NCBI RefSeq assembly: GCF_020149765.1
Contig: NZ_CP083809.1
Coordinates: 2,046,001 to 2,110,000 of the forward strand
Direction of reading: 5' to 3'
Length of the DNA stretch: 64,000 nt
Source: Pantoea agglomerans
Lineage (GTDB): Bacteria > Pseudomonadota > Gammaproteobacteria > Enterobacterales > Enterobacteriaceae
Shown here: positions 7,814 to 17,303 of the stretch, piece by piece
Layout: every line of letters starts with the position of its first letter
Position numbering within the stretch: position 1 is the first letter of the stretch
Program-made: the position numbers and the translations under genes
Notes under the pieces: model-generated
What the model saw: only the letters and a program-made list of their open reading frames with translations
Database searches by the model: none
Told to the model about the DNA's origin: nothing

Positions 7814-9167
7814 GGATTTTTTCCTCACGGGGCTTAGTGGATTTTCCGTTAACAAACCAGGCGATCAGGGTAATAAAGAGCACAAACAGCGCGACAAACA
7901 GCCAGTTGCCCTGGAAGGCGTGGCCTAATACCAGGCCGGTGCTGATAACGTCAGCGTCGCTGAAGGTCACACCGGTGAAGCCGTAGCTTTCCAGCATCGG
8001 CACCAGAATGGCGGGTAAAAAGGTGATAAACAGGCCGTGTACCACGCCGCCGATCATCGCGCCGCGACGGCCGCCCAGGGCATTGCCAAACACCCCTGCC
8101 GCGCCGCCGGCAAAGAAGTTAGTGAGCAGGCCCGGCAGGATCATCGCCAGACCAAACATCGGAAAGACGATCATGCCAATCACCGAGCCGAGGGTGGTGG
8201 CGAGGAAGCCGACGATAACGGCGTTGGGGGCATAGGGAAACAGAACCGGGCAATCGAGCGCGGGCCGGGCGTCGGGCACGATGCGCATCGCTATACCGCG
8301 AAATGCCGGTACCAGCTCGTTGAGCAGCAGCCGCACGCCGCTGTAAAGCACAAACACCCCGGCCACAAACTGCATCGCCTGCATAAAGGCGTACATCAGG
8401 TAGTTCATGCCGTTGCTGTACTGGGCGATAAAGGCGGGCCCTGCCGCCAGCGCCGGGATGAGGTACATCGGCACCATCACAATGCCCATCGCCAGATAGG
8501 TGTCCTGGAGGAATTTAAAGTTATCCGGCAGCTTGAGATCTTCCGTTGAGCGCGAGCCTTTACCGACCACTTTCGCCACCGCCGCCTGCACCAGATAGCC
8601 GATGGTGCAGAAGTGACCCAGCGCAATATCGTCGGAGTCGGTAATGCGGCGCACCACCGGCTGCGCCAGCGCCGGCATCACCACCGCCATAATCCCGCCA
8701 AAGATGCCGCCGGTCAGGATCAGCGGCAGACCGGTCAGCCCCGCCTTGTAGCCGATAACGGCCCCGATGGTGGCCATCCACAGCAGCGCCTGCCCGGTAA
8801 GGAAGATATATTTAAACGGCGTAAGGCGGGCAATAATAATATTGACGATAAAGATCACCAGCAGCGTTAATGCCACCTCCGATCCCAGCTCGCGACTGGC
8901 CAGTCCGGCAATGGCCGCCACGTCGGTAATATAGCCCTGCATACCAAAGCCGTGGGTAAATATGGTATTCAGAAAGGTTAAGGTGCCGACAATAATATTG
9001 ATGCCGGCCATCATGATTAAAAAGCCGAGCAGGGTTTTAAACGTGCCTTCAATAACTTTACCGGCGGATTTACGTTGCAGCAGCAGACCAATCAGGGCAA
9101 TAAAGGCGATCAATATTGACGCCTGCCCTAACAGATCTTTGACCAGGAAATTGATTACGCTATTCAT
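7800..9167 (-). CDS. PTS EIIC, ascorbate (UlaA/SgaT) family
   Basis: 455 aa with about ten to eleven membrane segments. Landmarks shared with UlaA are STEDLKLP in the middle loop, ALDCPVLFPYAPNAVIVGF, and the PGLLTNFFAGGAAGVFGN segment. It is the membrane channel that imports a sugar while EIIB phosphorylates it. The partner EIIB gene overlaps its start by 8 bp. The ascorbate-type fold does not prove ascorbate as substrate: no ulaD-, ulaE- or ulaF-like genes are present, and the neighbours point to a ketose or polyol route. Confidence 0.85.
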   Translation of the reverse strand: MNSVINFLVKDLLGQASILIAFIALIGLLLQRKSAGKVIEGTFKTLLGFLIMMAGINIIVGTLTFLNTIFTHGFGMQGYITDVAAIAGLASRELGSEVALTLLVIFIVNIIIARLTPFKYIFLTGQALLWMATIGAVIGYKAGLTGLPLILTGGIFGGIMAVVMPALAQPVVRRITDSDDIALGHFCTIGYLVQAAVAKVVGKGSRSTEDLKLPDNFKFLQDTYLAMGIVMVPMYLIPALAAGPAFIAQYSNGMNYLMYAFMQAMQFVAGVFVLYSGVRLLLNELVPAFRGIAMRIVPDARPALDCPVLFPYAPNAVIVGFLATTLGSVIGMIVFPMFGLAMILPGLLTNFFAGGAAGVFGNALGGRRGAMIGGVVHGLFITFLPAILVPMLESYGFTGVTFSDADVISTGLVLGHAFQGNWLFVALFVLFITLIAWFVNGKSTKPREEKIHESV

Positions 9168-9474
9168 GACTGGCGACCTTCAGATTGCGCTCTTTGAGAA
9201 AGGCGACTATTTTCTCTTCGATTTCGCCTTTATCGGTCAGCCTGTTCAGCACAATAACGCGCTTCATCTCTTCCGGGCTGGCGTCGGCGTTTAATACATC
9301 AGCAAAGGCTTTCTGCGTTAAAATAATATCGGACTTAAAGGCACTGGCTTCTGATATGGTGGTGTGATCGATATCAGCGTCAATTTCCAGCTTCTTTAAT
9401 ACGGCTTTTGCGCTCATCTCGATGGCAAAGCTGGAGCCCAGCCCGCAGCCGCAGACACATAAAATTTTAAGCAT
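9160..9474 (-). CDS. PTS EIIB, ascorbate/galactitol type
   Basis: 104 aa. The N-terminus carries CVCGCGLGSSFAIEM; the Cys before GCGLGSS (Cys8) fits the phospho-Cys position of UlaB-like EIIB proteins. An extra Cys at position 10 is unusual. The rest is a short alpha/beta domain. It overlaps the EIIC start by 8 bp and follows the PFK-like gene by 10 bp, so it belongs to the same transcript. Confidence 0.85.
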   Translation of the reverse strand: MLKILCVCGCGLGSSFAIEMSAKAVLKKLEIDADIDHTTISEASAFKSDIILTQKAFADVLNADASPEEMKRVIVLNRLTDKGEIEEKIVAFLKERNLKVASHE

Positions 9475-9484
9475 GGCAATCTCC

Positions 9485-10465
9485 TCAGATTATATTGAGT
9501 TGTTTAGCGAGTTTGTAATAATGTCCTTCGGTATCGACAAGACGTTTTTTCATGCTAATTAAATCAATCGGAATAGGTTTATTGCTGCCGTTGATAATGA
9601 CCGCTTTATTTCGCATTCCCGACTGAATACAACGCACCACTTCGGTCGCGATGATAGCCCCCTGATAGATCTCTTCGCAGGTGGGATCGCCGTTGCGCAG
9701 GCCATAACCAATAATGGTTTTGCGAACGCGCACGCCGATCAGGGGCTCCAGCTGTTTGATCAGGGTGTCGATGGCCCCCTGGAAGCCGGGTGAATATTCG
9801 CGCGTGTAGCCTTCTGAGCAGAGGATCACCACGCTGTTCTGCACCTCCAGCCGCGCGCGGATCCGCGCCGCCAGCAGCGTGACGGGGATCTGACACTCCG
9901 GGATCAGCGCAAAATCCGCGTTGCTTTTGATCGCCGACTGTAACGTCAGTTCGCCGCAAAAGCCGCCCAGCAGCTCTGCCATAAACACGCGTCCGGTGAG
10001 CGCGCGGCCGGTATTGCGCAGCTTTGCCACCTCTTTCAGCACCTGCTCGCAGGCGGTGGAGAAACCGATGGTGTAATCGCTGCCGAACACGTCGTTATCG
10101 ATGGTCATGCCGACGCCAAAACAGTTCACGCCAAATTCGCTCAGGGTATGGAGAAATTGCAGCGAGCCGTCGCCACCCGCCATAATTAATATCTCTACCC
10201 GCAGGCTTTTTAGCTGACGCGCAATACGCTCATATTCGCTGCGAATTAATCTCTTTTCGGTGCGGCCCGACTGCATCAGCGGAATGGATGCCACGGAATA
10301 GTCAATTAAGTCGCGCCAGCTTATCTCCTGATGGCGATTTTCAAGCAGGCCAGGGATGCCGCCGTTAAATAACACCATCTCTGCCTGCGCCAGCCGCGCC
10401 ACCTGAAAGATAAAGTTATTTATTCCCGCGACGTCACCGCCGCTGATCACCATTCCGATCCGCAT
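9485..10465 (-). CDS. 6-phosphofructokinase-like sugar-phosphate kinase
   Basis: 326 aa, first gene of the operon. It shows the PFK family landmarks: GG at residues 9-10, GGDGS at 97-101, catalytic TIDND at 121-125, and the following TIGFSTA. GGDGS rather than GGDD points to ATP rather than pyrophosphate as donor. It would phosphorylate a ketose phosphate made by the PTS, giving the bisphosphate cleaved by the operon's aldolase. The C-terminal half diverges from housekeeping PfkA, so a substrate other than fructose 6-phosphate (for example tagatose 6-phosphate) is plausible. Confidence 0.8.
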   Translation of the reverse strand: MRIGMVISGGDVAGINNFIFQVARLAQAEMVLFNGGIPGLLENRHQEISWRDLIDYSVASIPLMQSGRTEKRLIRSEYERIARQLKSLRVEILIMAGGDGSLQFLHTLSEFGVNCFGVGMTIDNDVFGSDYTIGFSTACEQVLKEVAKLRNTGRALTGRVFMAELLGGFCGELTLQSAIKSNADFALIPECQIPVTLLAARIRARLEVQNSVVILCSEGYTREYSPGFQGAIDTLIKQLEPLIGVRVRKTIIGYGLRNGDPTCEEIYQGAIIATEVVRCIQSGMRNKAVIINGSNKPIPIDLISMKKRLVDTEGHYYKLAKQLNII

Positions 10466-10527
10466 AATAAACCTCTCGCCGCTTCATCAGCCTGAGGCTC
10501 ATTGTTCCGGGAGAAAGGTGGATAATT

Positions 10528-10543
10528 TGCAACGGACATCACA
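10528..10543. promoter_or_regulatory. CRP-like site, proximal
   Basis: TGCAA-N6-TCACA matches the CRP consensus TGTGA-N6-TCACA at 8 of 10 half-site bases; its centre is about 70 bp upstream of the PFK-like start. Catabolite control is expected for a PTS sugar operon. Confidence 0.45.
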
Positions 10544-10601
10544 GAATGCGCAGAGATAACAGCGAGGACAGGATTGACACAGCGATTTAAAGCGGACTTT
10601 T

Positions 10602-10617
10602 TGCGACGCTCATCACA
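10602..10617. promoter_or_regulatory. CRP-like site, distal
   Basis: TGCGA-N6-TCACA matches 9 of 10 half-site bases of the CRP consensus. It lies 74 bp, close to seven helical turns, from the proximal site. Confidence 0.55.
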
Positions 10618-10907
10618 GTAAAGAAAACCGTCTGCGGCGCGCTTTTCTTTGTAATTTCATCTGCTTGAAGAAAAATAAACGGGGAGATTTAGCGGGTGAT
10701 TTTTGCCGACAGAAACACAGGTAACCACAGTGCGGAATTGTGATTTTCGCCTCATTTTTATCGGTTAATAACCTGATTCAGGACAAAGATTAATTTTTCC
10801 GGCGATAGTCTGGCAGGCACCAGTCCGTCAGAATTTAACTGCAATTCAGGTCGGCGAAAGAAAAAAACAGAGCGGAATTGATAAGCAGGATTTAGGGATA
10901 AGACAAA

Positions 10908-10933
10908 ACTCTCTCCCGCAGGCGGGAGAGAGT
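10908..10933 (-). terminator. Terminator hairpin after the YceI gene
   Basis: A perfect 12-bp stem ACTCTCTCCCGC/GCGGGAGAGAGT with a minimal loop, followed on the minus strand by TTTGTCTTA. It begins 8 bp after the YceI stop. Confidence 0.75.
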
Positions 10934-10940
10934 CTGGGCA

Positions 10941-11525
10941 TTATTTCGCGTAGGCTTCGGTAGAAATAGTCAGCGTCACGTCGTCGCCAACGGCTGGAAC
11001 ATATTTATCCAGTTTGAAGTCAGAGCGCTTAATAGTACCGGTGGCATCAAAGCCGATCGCCTGCTTCTTCACCATCGGGTGTTCACCCTGCTTGTTCAGC
11101 GTGGCGTGCAGCGTGACAGGTTTAGTGATGCCTTTCAGCGTCAGGTTACCTTCAACATCAAACTTGTTGTCGCCCTTCGCTACCACTTTGGTGCTGTGGA
11201 AAGTTGCGTTCGGGTATTTGGCGGTGTCGAAGTACTCTGCGCCTTTAAACTCTTTGGTCAGCGCCGGAACGTGGCTGTCGATCTGGCTGACAGGCAGCGT
11301 AACGTTAACGCGCGACGCAGCAGGATTTTCGCTGTCAAACACCAGCGTCCCTTTAGTGTCTGGAATATCCGCGGTCGGATGGGAGAAGCCGAAATGGGTC
11401 CAGGTCACGGTCACGGAGGTATGAGCCGGATCAAGCTCGTACTGCTGAGCAGCCGCCTGAGAGAACGGGACATAGAGAGCGGTGGCAGCCAGCAGCGGCA
11501 GTGCAAGACGTTTGATATTTTTCAC
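10941..11525 (-). CDS. YceI-family periplasmic lipid-binding protein
   Basis: 194 aa with a Sec signal peptide ending AAA near residue 26. The mature part begins YELDPAHTSVTVTW, the hallmark of the YceI lipocalin-like barrel; FDSENPAASRVNVTLP and KVVAKGDNKFDVEGNLTLKG follow. The family binds isoprenoid or polyprenyl chains in the periplasm and is often stress or pH regulated. It is a monocistronic unit with its own terminator, unrelated to the flanking sugar and pqq operons. Confidence 0.9.
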   Translation of the reverse strand: MKNIKRLALPLLAATALYVPFSQAAAQQYELDPAHTSVTVTWTHFGFSHPTADIPDTKGTLVFDSENPAASRVNVTLPVSQIDSHVPALTKEFKGAEYFDTAKYPNATFHSTKVVAKGDNKFDVEGNLTLKGITKPVTLHATLNKQGEHPMVKKQAIGFDATGTIKRSDFKLDKYVPAVGDDVTLTISTEAYAK

Positions 11526-11656
11526 GTTAGGTTCCTTTTAATCCAACTGAATCCAGATGAGTGTCGCCGAAACTTCCCTGCAATTATAGTGAAGAGTTTT
11601 GGCCTTAATTTTCAAATAAATTCAGCAATATCCTCGTGTGACTATTGCAATGGCAG

Positions 11657-13939
11657 TTAACGGGTTTGCAGTATGACGGCGCGCGGCCAGGCGTCCAGCA
11701 GCGCCGCCTGCGCCTGTTGCAGCGCGGCTGGCGTCAGCGCGGCCACCGCCGCCTCGCTGAGATCGTCTGACAGGCAGGCGCTGCGCAGCGCCTGCTGCAA
11801 GGCCAGCGCCGCCGACTGCGGCGGTGCCAGCTGCGCGGTCAGGCGCGCCCGGCATCTTTCCAGCTCTTCACCCGCCTGCGCGGTCTGAAGCTGCTGCAGG
11901 AAATGGTGGCACTGCGCCAGCAGCGCGTCAGGCGCGATATCCGGCGACTGAAGCGCAAACAGAATGCCGTCGCGATCGACGCAGCGATGATAGCGGCAGC
12001 TGACGACATAGCCGATCTGCTGCTCGACGCGCATGCGCTGGAAAAAGCGCGGCTCCATTATCAGCGCCAGGGCGCGCAGCGCTGCCAGCGAGACCCCGGA
12101 TGGACAGGGCAGAAACAGCAGCAGCGCGCTGTCGGGGCCGGGATGATCGACGATCAGCCGTTTACCCTGCGCGTCTGGCGCATTCGCCTTGCCGCTCGCG
12201 GTCACCACCGGCGCCAGCCACCGCGCTATTGCGTCATACTGCTCTGCTGACCCGCCATAGAGCGCGGCGCGCCAGCTGCCGGTCTCCACTGCCGCGCTGA
12301 CGGCCTGCGGCAGCTGGCGCAACAGCTCGCGGATCGCCACGTCGTCAGCCGGATCGGCGGCGTCACCGCTCCTCTCCAGGCGTAAGGCATCGGGCAGCGA
12401 CGCCAGCCAGCTTTCCCCGCCGCGAGGGATCTGTAGCTCCAGCTGCCAGCTGCCCTGACTTTCCCGCCAGTTGGCCACGCCGCCCTGGTGGCGCAGCAGC
12501 GCAAAAAGCGGGCGCAGACGGCGATCCAGCGCGGTAGCGGTTGCCGGGCGAAGCGACGTAAAGAAATCGGGGCGCAGTAGCAAGGTGGCGGGCGCATCGC
12601 CAGCGGCAAGATGCAGCAGCGGCGCACGCCCGGCAGGCGGCGTCAGTGCGGCGGCGTGCGCGCTTTGCGGATGGAACCGGATAACGGGCTGCGCCTCGTA
12701 ACAGGCCATCGCACGCCAGGGCTGCAGATGAAGCCGGAAGCCCTGGCTCTCTGTCAGCTCTCCCTGCACCCCTGCATCACTCCACAGCCGCGCCTGCGGC
12801 GCGGCGCGCAGCAGCTGCAGCAGCGCCGGAAAACCTTCCGCGTGCGCAGGAGGAGAAAAACCAAACGCCCGTTCGCGCAGCTGATCGAGCGGCGTCAGCG
12901 CCGCGAACCGCTGCTGCGCCAGGCGAAGATAGTGGCGCTGCTGCCGGGATGAGGTGTTTGCTAGCGCCTGCAGTGCATGATCGTACCAGGCGCACACCGC
13001 ATCGGGCTGCGCGGTGTCAATCTGCAGCGCCAGCCAGCCCTGCTGCTTGTCCAGACTGAGCCATCGGGCCTCAAGCTGCTCTGCCCAGCCCCGCTTGCGC
13101 AGGCCCGCCATCGCACCGCCCGGCGCCTCATCCTGCAAAAACTCCCGTAATAAAGTGACGTTGTCACGAATGCGATCGGGCTCGCCGCGCAGAATGGTGG
13201 TGATCCAGAGCTGGCCCGGCCCTGGCGTCTGCAGGGCGATATCCCCATCGGCGCCGAAACGCAGCGCGTCAGCTGGCCCGCTCAGCTCCCCCGCCTGGGG
13301 CAACCGCGCGGCGAAACGCAGCGCCAGCTGATGCAGCGCCTCCAGCGACTGCGGCCCTTGCAGCCACAGCTGCATCTGGCCGGGGTGAAAGAAACGCTGG
13401 TGGAACTGATGCAGCGCCTGTTTCAGCGCCCCGCTATCCGCAAACGCCTGCTGACTGCCGATATGAAAACGCTGAAACGTGGCGGGCGCGACGACGCGGG
13501 TAAAGAGCGCCGCCTCGCGGCGCGAGGGCGTATGCTGCTGGATAAGCCGGTATTCGGCGTCAATTACCGCCGCTTCCTGCCCGATCGCCTCGGGCGTAAA
13601 CTGCGGCGCGGCCAGCATATCCGCCAGGCGCGCCACGCCCTCGGCCAGCAGTCCGGCGTCGACCTCAAAAAACCAGGCGCTGCTGCGCGGCAGCGTGGTG
13701 GCGTTCAGCCGCCCGCCTGCTGCCTGTACCCAGGGCATCAGCCTGCTGCTGCCCTGATAGCTGGCGCTGTCGCTGAACAGCAGGTGCTCCAGCAGATGCG
13801 CCAGCCCCGGCCAGGCGTCAGGTTCGTCATGGCTGCCCGCCGCCACCTGCGCCAGCGCGGCGGCCTGCTGCGCGTCCGGCTGATGGATCAGCGTGACGTG
13901 CAGGCCGTTCTGCAGCCGCAGCTGACGCGTCTCCACCAT
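11657..13939 (-). CDS. pqqF: PqqF, M16-family zinc peptidase for PQQ precursor processing
   Basis: 760 aa from the ATG at 13939, 3 bp from the pqqE stop; the frame stays open upstream but inside pqqE. The inverted zinc motif HLLEH is at residues 48-52, in the pitrilysin (M16) N-terminal domain. PqqF is the protease thought to cut the PqqA peptide around the cross-linked Glu-Tyr. It is the last gene of the operon. The length is close to enterobacterial PqqF. Confidence 0.9.
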   Translation of the reverse strand: MVETRQLRLQNGLHVTLIHQPDAQQAAALAQVAAGSHDEPDAWPGLAHLLEHLLFSDSASYQGSSRLMPWVQAAGGRLNATTLPRSSAWFFEVDAGLLAEGVARLADMLAAPQFTPEAIGQEAAVIDAEYRLIQQHTPSRREAALFTRVVAPATFQRFHIGSQQAFADSGALKQALHQFHQRFFHPGQMQLWLQGPQSLEALHQLALRFAARLPQAGELSGPADALRFGADGDIALQTPGPGQLWITTILRGEPDRIRDNVTLLREFLQDEAPGGAMAGLRKRGWAEQLEARWLSLDKQQGWLALQIDTAQPDAVCAWYDHALQALANTSSRQQRHYLRLAQQRFAALTPLDQLRERAFGFSPPAHAEGFPALLQLLRAAPQARLWSDAGVQGELTESQGFRLHLQPWRAMACYEAQPVIRFHPQSAHAAALTPPAGRAPLLHLAAGDAPATLLLRPDFFTSLRPATATALDRRLRPLFALLRHQGGVANWRESQGSWQLELQIPRGGESWLASLPDALRLERSGDAADPADDVAIRELLRQLPQAVSAAVETGSWRAALYGGSAEQYDAIARWLAPVVTASGKANAPDAQGKRLIVDHPGPDSALLLFLPCPSGVSLAALRALALIMEPRFFQRMRVEQQIGYVVSCRYHRCVDRDGILFALQSPDIAPDALLAQCHHFLQQLQTAQAGEELERCRARLTAQLAPPQSAALALQQALRSACLSDDLSEAAVAALTPAALQQAQAALLDAWPRAVILQTR

Positions 13940-13941
13940 GA

Positions 13942-15084
13942 TTAAAAGGTCCGGGTTTTGTAGATAAGCTGCGAATTGGTGCGGTTGCGGAACTGCAGCT
14001 GGCCGATTTTCACGTCGCTGCAGGCCGCTTCGCGTCGCGCTTCGAGGATCACATCGTGGTGCGGCGACTTGCTGCACACCGGATCCGTATTGTCTGCGTT
14101 ACCGGTCAGCATAAAGGCCTGGCAGCGGCAGCCGCCGAAGTCCTTCTCTTTCTCATCGCACGAGCGGCAGGGTTCCGGCATCCAGTCGAAGCCGCGATAG
14201 CGGTTAAAGCCGAAAGAGCGATACCAGATATCTTCCAGCGACTGCTCCAGCACCGACGGGAACTGCACCGGCAGCTGACGCGCGCTGTGGCACGGCAGCG
14301 CGGTGCCTTCCGGCGTAACGCTGAGGAAAATCGATCCCCAGCCGCCCATACAGGGTTTGGGGCGCTCTTCATAGTAGTCCGGCGTCACAAACAGCAGGTT
14401 GGTGAGATTACCGCTGGCGCCCATTTGTTCGCGATAGCGGCTGACAACCGCTTCCGCCTGCGCGATCTGCTCGCGCGTCGGCAGCAGCCCCTGCCGGTTA
14501 AGCTGCGCCCAGCCGTAGAACTGGCAGGTGGCCAGCTCGACGTCGTCCGCTTCCAGCTCGATGCAGAGGTCGATAATCTTGTCGATCTGATCAATATTGT
14601 GACGGTGTAACACAAAGTTGAGCACCATCGGATAGCCGTGCTTCTTCACCGCGCGCGCCATCTCCAGCTTCTGCTGAAAGGCTTTTTTCGAGCCCGCCAG
14701 CGCGGCGTTCAGCGTTTCGTCACTCGCCTGGAAGCTGATCTGGATATGGTCCAGGCCCGCCTCGGCGAAGGCGTCGAGCTTTTTCTCGGTCAGGCCGATA
14801 CCCGAGGTGATCAGGTTGGTGTAGAAGCCGAGATCGCGCGCGGCGCGGATAAGCTCCGGCAGATCTTTACGCGTCAGGGGTTCACCGCCGGAAAAACCGA
14901 GCTGCACGCTGCCCATGGCGCGCGCCTGGCGAAACACCTCAATCCACTGCTCGGTGGTCAGCTCTTTCTCCTGCTGCGCAAAATCGAGCGGGTTGGAGCA
15001 GTAAGGACACTGCAGCGGGCAGCGATAGGTCAGCTCCGCCAGCAGCCAGAGCGGCGGATTGACGGCGGGTTTATTCTGGGTCAC
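13942..15084 (-). CDS. pqqE: PqqE, radical-SAM enzyme that cross-links Glu and Tyr in PqqA
   Basis: 380 aa. The radical-SAM Cys triad CPLQCPYC is at residues 22-29, and the C-terminal SPASM-type Cys cluster appears in CRSCDEKE...GGCRCQ. It forms the Glu-Tyr carbon-carbon bond in PqqA bound to PqqD. The start overlaps pqqD by 14 bp, consistent with coupled translation of the two partners. Confidence 0.97.
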   Translation of the reverse strand: MTQNKPAVNPPLWLLAELTYRCPLQCPYCSNPLDFAQQEKELTTEQWIEVFRQARAMGSVQLGFSGGEPLTRKDLPELIRAARDLGFYTNLITSGIGLTEKKLDAFAEAGLDHIQISFQASDETLNAALAGSKKAFQQKLEMARAVKKHGYPMVLNFVLHRHNIDQIDKIIDLCIELEADDVELATCQFYGWAQLNRQGLLPTREQIAQAEAVVSRYREQMGASGNLTNLLFVTPDYYEERPKPCMGGWGSIFLSVTPEGTALPCHSARQLPVQFPSVLEQSLEDIWYRSFGFNRYRGFDWMPEPCRSCDEKEKDFGGCRCQAFMLTGNADNTDPVCSKSPHHDVILEARREAACSDVKIGQLQFRNRTNSQLIYKTRTF

Positions 15085-15349
15085 GAAACATTATCCACTT
15101 TTGTTCACAGGCCGCGCGCAGAAACTCTTTAACGTCTTCGCCGACGCCGCCCGCTTCCGGGAAGCGCGCGTCGAGGGCGGCGATAATGGCGCTAACGCTC
15201 TCTTTGCCGTTCACCTGTTCAAGGATCGCGGCGGCGGTTTCGTTCAGCTTCGCCATGCCTTCTGGATAGAGCACCACGTGACTATCCTGCGCGGCTTCCC
15301 ACTGCATGCGATAGCCGCGGCGGAACGCGGGAATTAAGTTGTCATTCAT
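15071..15349 (-). CDS. pqqD: PqqD, PqqA-binding peptide chaperone
   Basis: 92 aa, the normal length. It begins [21 protein letters not shown] and carries the conserved [15 protein letters not shown] helix that recognises the PqqA peptide and presents it to PqqE. It lies between pqqC (4 bp gap) and pqqE (14 bp overlap). Confidence 0.95.
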   Translation of the reverse strand: MNDNLIPAFRRGYRMQWEAAQDSHVVLYPEGMAKLNETAAAILEQVNGKESVSAIIAALDARFPEAGGVGEDVKEFLRAACEQKWIMFRDPE

Positions 15350-15353
15350 AGCG

Positions 15354-16109
15354 TTATACCAGTCTCGTCGTGTGCCAGGCCGCCTTGTCGGTGACCGTAT
15401 GGTAAGGCGGACGCTTCAGTTCATAGGCCATGGTCATGGCGTCCAGCATGGTCCAGAGAATGTCGAGCTTGAACTGCAGGATCTCCAGCATCCGGTTCTG
15501 CTTCTCAACCGTATCGCAAAACTCTAGCGCCAGCGCCAGGCCGTGCTCAACGTCGCGGTTCGCCTGGCTCAGGCGGCTACGGAAATAGAAGTAGCCCTCT
15601 TCCTTGATCCAGGGATAGTGCTGCGGCCAGCTGTCGAGGCGCGACTGGTGGATCTGCGGCGCGAACAGCTCCGTCAGCGAGCTGCAGGCTGCTTCCTGCC
15701 AGTTGGCGCGGCGCGCAAAGTTAACATAGGCGTCAACCGCGAAGCGCACGCCCGGCAGCACATGCTGCTCCGACAGCAGCGCGTCGCGCGTCAGACCCAC
15801 CGCTTCCCCGAGTTGAAGCCAGGCTTCGATGCCGCCGTCGCGGCCGTCGCTGCCGTCATGGTCGAGGATGCGCTGCACCCACTTGCGGCGCGTAGCGGGA
15901 TCCGGGCAGTTCGCCATAATCGCCGCGTCTTTCAGCGGGATGCTGGTCTGGTAGTAGAAGCGGTTCGCCACCCAGCCCTGGATCTGCTCACGCGTCGCGT
16001 TGCCGTTATGCATCGCGATATGGTACGGATGATGAATATGGTAATAGGCGCCCTTATCGCGCAACGCCTGTTCGAACGCCTGCGGCGTCAGCGTCTCGGT
16101 GATTTGCAT
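15354..16109 (-). CDS. pqqC: PqqC, cofactor-less oxidase for the last step of PQQ synthesis
   Basis: 251 aa from the ATG at 16109; AGGAG is 6 bp upstream, while an in-frame GTG at 16112 would be too close. It has the haem-oxygenase-like helical fold of PqqC, with active-site segments YYHIHHPYH and NRFYYQ and the later [11 protein letters not shown]. It performs ring closure and the eight-electron oxidation that yields PQQ. Confidence 0.96.
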   Translation of the reverse strand: MQITETLTPQAFEQALRDKGAYYHIHHPYHIAMHNGNATREQIQGWVANRFYYQTSIPLKDAAIMANCPDPATRRKWVQRILDHDGSDGRDGGIEAWLQLGEAVGLTRDALLSEQHVLPGVRFAVDAYVNFARRANWQEAACSSLTELFAPQIHQSRLDSWPQHYPWIKEEGYFYFRSRLSQANRDVEHGLALALEFCDTVEKQNRMLEILQFKLDILWTMLDAMTMAYELKRPPYHTVTDKAAWHTTRLV

Positions 16110-16112
16110 CAC

Positions 16113-17030
16113 TCACTCCTGGAGATGAATCGCCATGCCGTCCCAGCTCACTTCAATGCCCTGCTGCGTCAGAAACTGACGCTGCGGCGACTGCTCGTTG
16201 AGGATCGGATTGGTGTTGTTAATGTGGATCAAAATCTTGCGTTTTGCCGGCAGCGAGGCGAGCAGCGCCATCAGCCCCTGCTCTTCAGAGAGCGCCAGAT
16301 GCCCCATCGCTTTGCCGGTATTGGTGCCGACGCCGGTGGCCTGCAGCTCGTCATCTTTCCAGACGGTGCCGTCAATCAGCAGGCAGTCCGCCTTCTGCAG
16401 CCAGGGCATAATCACCGCGTCCGGCTCGCCGAGGCCCGGCGCATAGAGCAGCGTCTGTTTGCTGGCGAGGTTTTCAATAAACAGCGCCACGTTATGTCCC
16501 GGCAGCGGACGATCGCGGTATGGCGAGTAAGGCGGCGCGTTGCTGAGGATCGGAATCGCGGTAAAGCGCAGGTTCGGGCAGACGTCGACGCTGAACGGCT
16601 CCAGCGGCGCAATGGGGCGATGCTGCAGCCCGCCGTTCCAGTGCTTCAGCATGGTGAAAATGGGAAAGCCGCTGGTAAGATCGGCGTGCACTTCCGGCGT
16701 GCACCACACCTGATGCGGGCAGCCTTCGCGCAGGCTGAGCAGGCCGGTGGTGTGATCGATCTGGCTGTCGGTAAGAATAATGGCGCCGATGGCGGTGCCG
16801 CGCAGCACGCCCTTTTTTATCAGTTCTGGCGTATGGGCGATCTGCTGGCTGATGTCCGGCGAGGCGTTGCATAACACCCAGTTTTCGCCGTCGTCGCTGA
16901 GAATAATCGAGGACTGTGTACGCGCGCTGGCCTGAATCGTACCGTCGCGCACGCCCTGACAGTTGGCGCAGTTGCAGTTCCACTGAGGAAAACCGCCGCC
17001 AGCGGCGGATCCAAGAACTTTGATGAACAT
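16113..17030 (-). CDS. pqqB: PqqB, MBL-fold PQQ biosynthesis protein
   Basis: 305 aa from the ATG at 17030, which begins the family-typical [25 protein letters not shown] near residues 18-23 is the conserved Cys patch, and [12 protein letters not shown] is the variant metallo-hydrolase motif. PqqB is thought to hydroxylate the tyrosine part of the cross-linked precursor. No clear ribosome site precedes the ATG, and a hairpin separates it from pqqA, so its expression may depend on read-through. Confidence 0.95.
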   Translation of the reverse strand: MFIKVLGSAAGGGFPQWNCNCANCQGVRDGTIQASARTQSSIILSDDGENWVLCNASPDISQQIAHTPELIKKGVLRGTAIGAIILTDSQIDHTTGLLSLREGCPHQVWCTPEVHADLTSGFPIFTMLKHWNGGLQHRPIAPLEPFSVDVCPNLRFTAIPILSNAPPYSPYRDRPLPGHNVALFIENLASKQTLLYAPGLGEPDAVIMPWLQKADCLLIDGTVWKDDELQATGVGTNTGKAMGHLALSEEQGLMALLASLPAKRKILIHINNTNPILNEQSPQRQFLTQQGIEVSWDGMAIHLQE

Positions 17031-17055
17031 AGGAGAAACCCGGCGTTGAAACAAA

Positions 17056-17078
17056 ATGCCCGCACAGCAGGCGGGCAT
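17056..17078 (-). terminator. pqqA-pqqB intergenic hairpin (attenuator-like)
   Basis: ATGCCCGC and GCGGGCAT form an 8-bp stem with a 7-base loop right after pqqA, followed on the minus strand by TTTTG, a short U-run. This would stop much of the transcription after pqqA and so make more PqqA substrate than enzymes. The prophage pqqA has a related but stronger version. Confidence 0.7.
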
Positions 17079-17083
17079 GGAGA

Positions 17084-17155
17084 TTAACGGTTGGAGATGT
17101 ACAGCGTAACTTCCAGACCGAGACGTAAATCAACAAATTCAGGTTTTTTCCACAT
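17084..17155 (-). CDS. pqqA: PqqA, ribosomal precursor peptide of PQQ
   Basis: A 23-aa peptide, [20 protein letters not shown] followed by SNR. The Glu and Tyr of EVTLY are the residues that become PQQ. It is the first gene of the pqq operon; AGAGGAAG supplies a ribosome site. It is too short for ordinary gene finders. A second gene in the prophage (24085-24156) encodes the same peptide. Confidence 0.98.
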   Translation of the reverse strand: MWKKPEFVDLRLGLEVTLYISNR

Positions 17156-17187
17156 AATAGTCTTCCTCTAAGGTGAATGAACAAAGC

Positions 17188-17204
17188 GATACCTGTCAGG
17201 TATC
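17188..17204. promoter_or_regulatory. Perfect 17-bp palindrome upstream of pqqA
   Basis: GATACCTG-T-CAGGTATC is an exact inverted repeat about 33 bp before the pqqA start codon, placed where it could overlap the promoter. It may be an operator; I do not recognise the regulator. Confidence 0.5.
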
Positions 17205-17303
17205 ATTACGTAAACAATCCAGTGATTATGCACGCAATTTTAAGCCGGCTGATGGTGCGCTAACGGCGCAGCGAGATCAACCGGCAAATGTTAAGAAAAT
17301 GAA

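Larger units (their letters stand above)
10466..10907. promoter_or_regulatory. Control region of the PTS operon (no gene)
   Basis: About 440 bp with no convincing coding sequence; the side next to YceI is AT-rich. It must hold the promoter of the seven-gene PTS operon reading leftward. Two CRP-like sites lie in the half nearest the operon (listed separately). No regulator gene adjoins it, so any specific repressor is encoded elsewhere. Confidence 0.5.

Noticed and set aside
13942..14077. Upstream extension of pqqF inside pqqE
   Set aside because: The ATG at 13939 gives the normal PqqF start; the extension is not family-like.
15543..16874. 443-codon open frame on + strand
   Set aside because: Antisense of pqqC and pqqB, which are certain.
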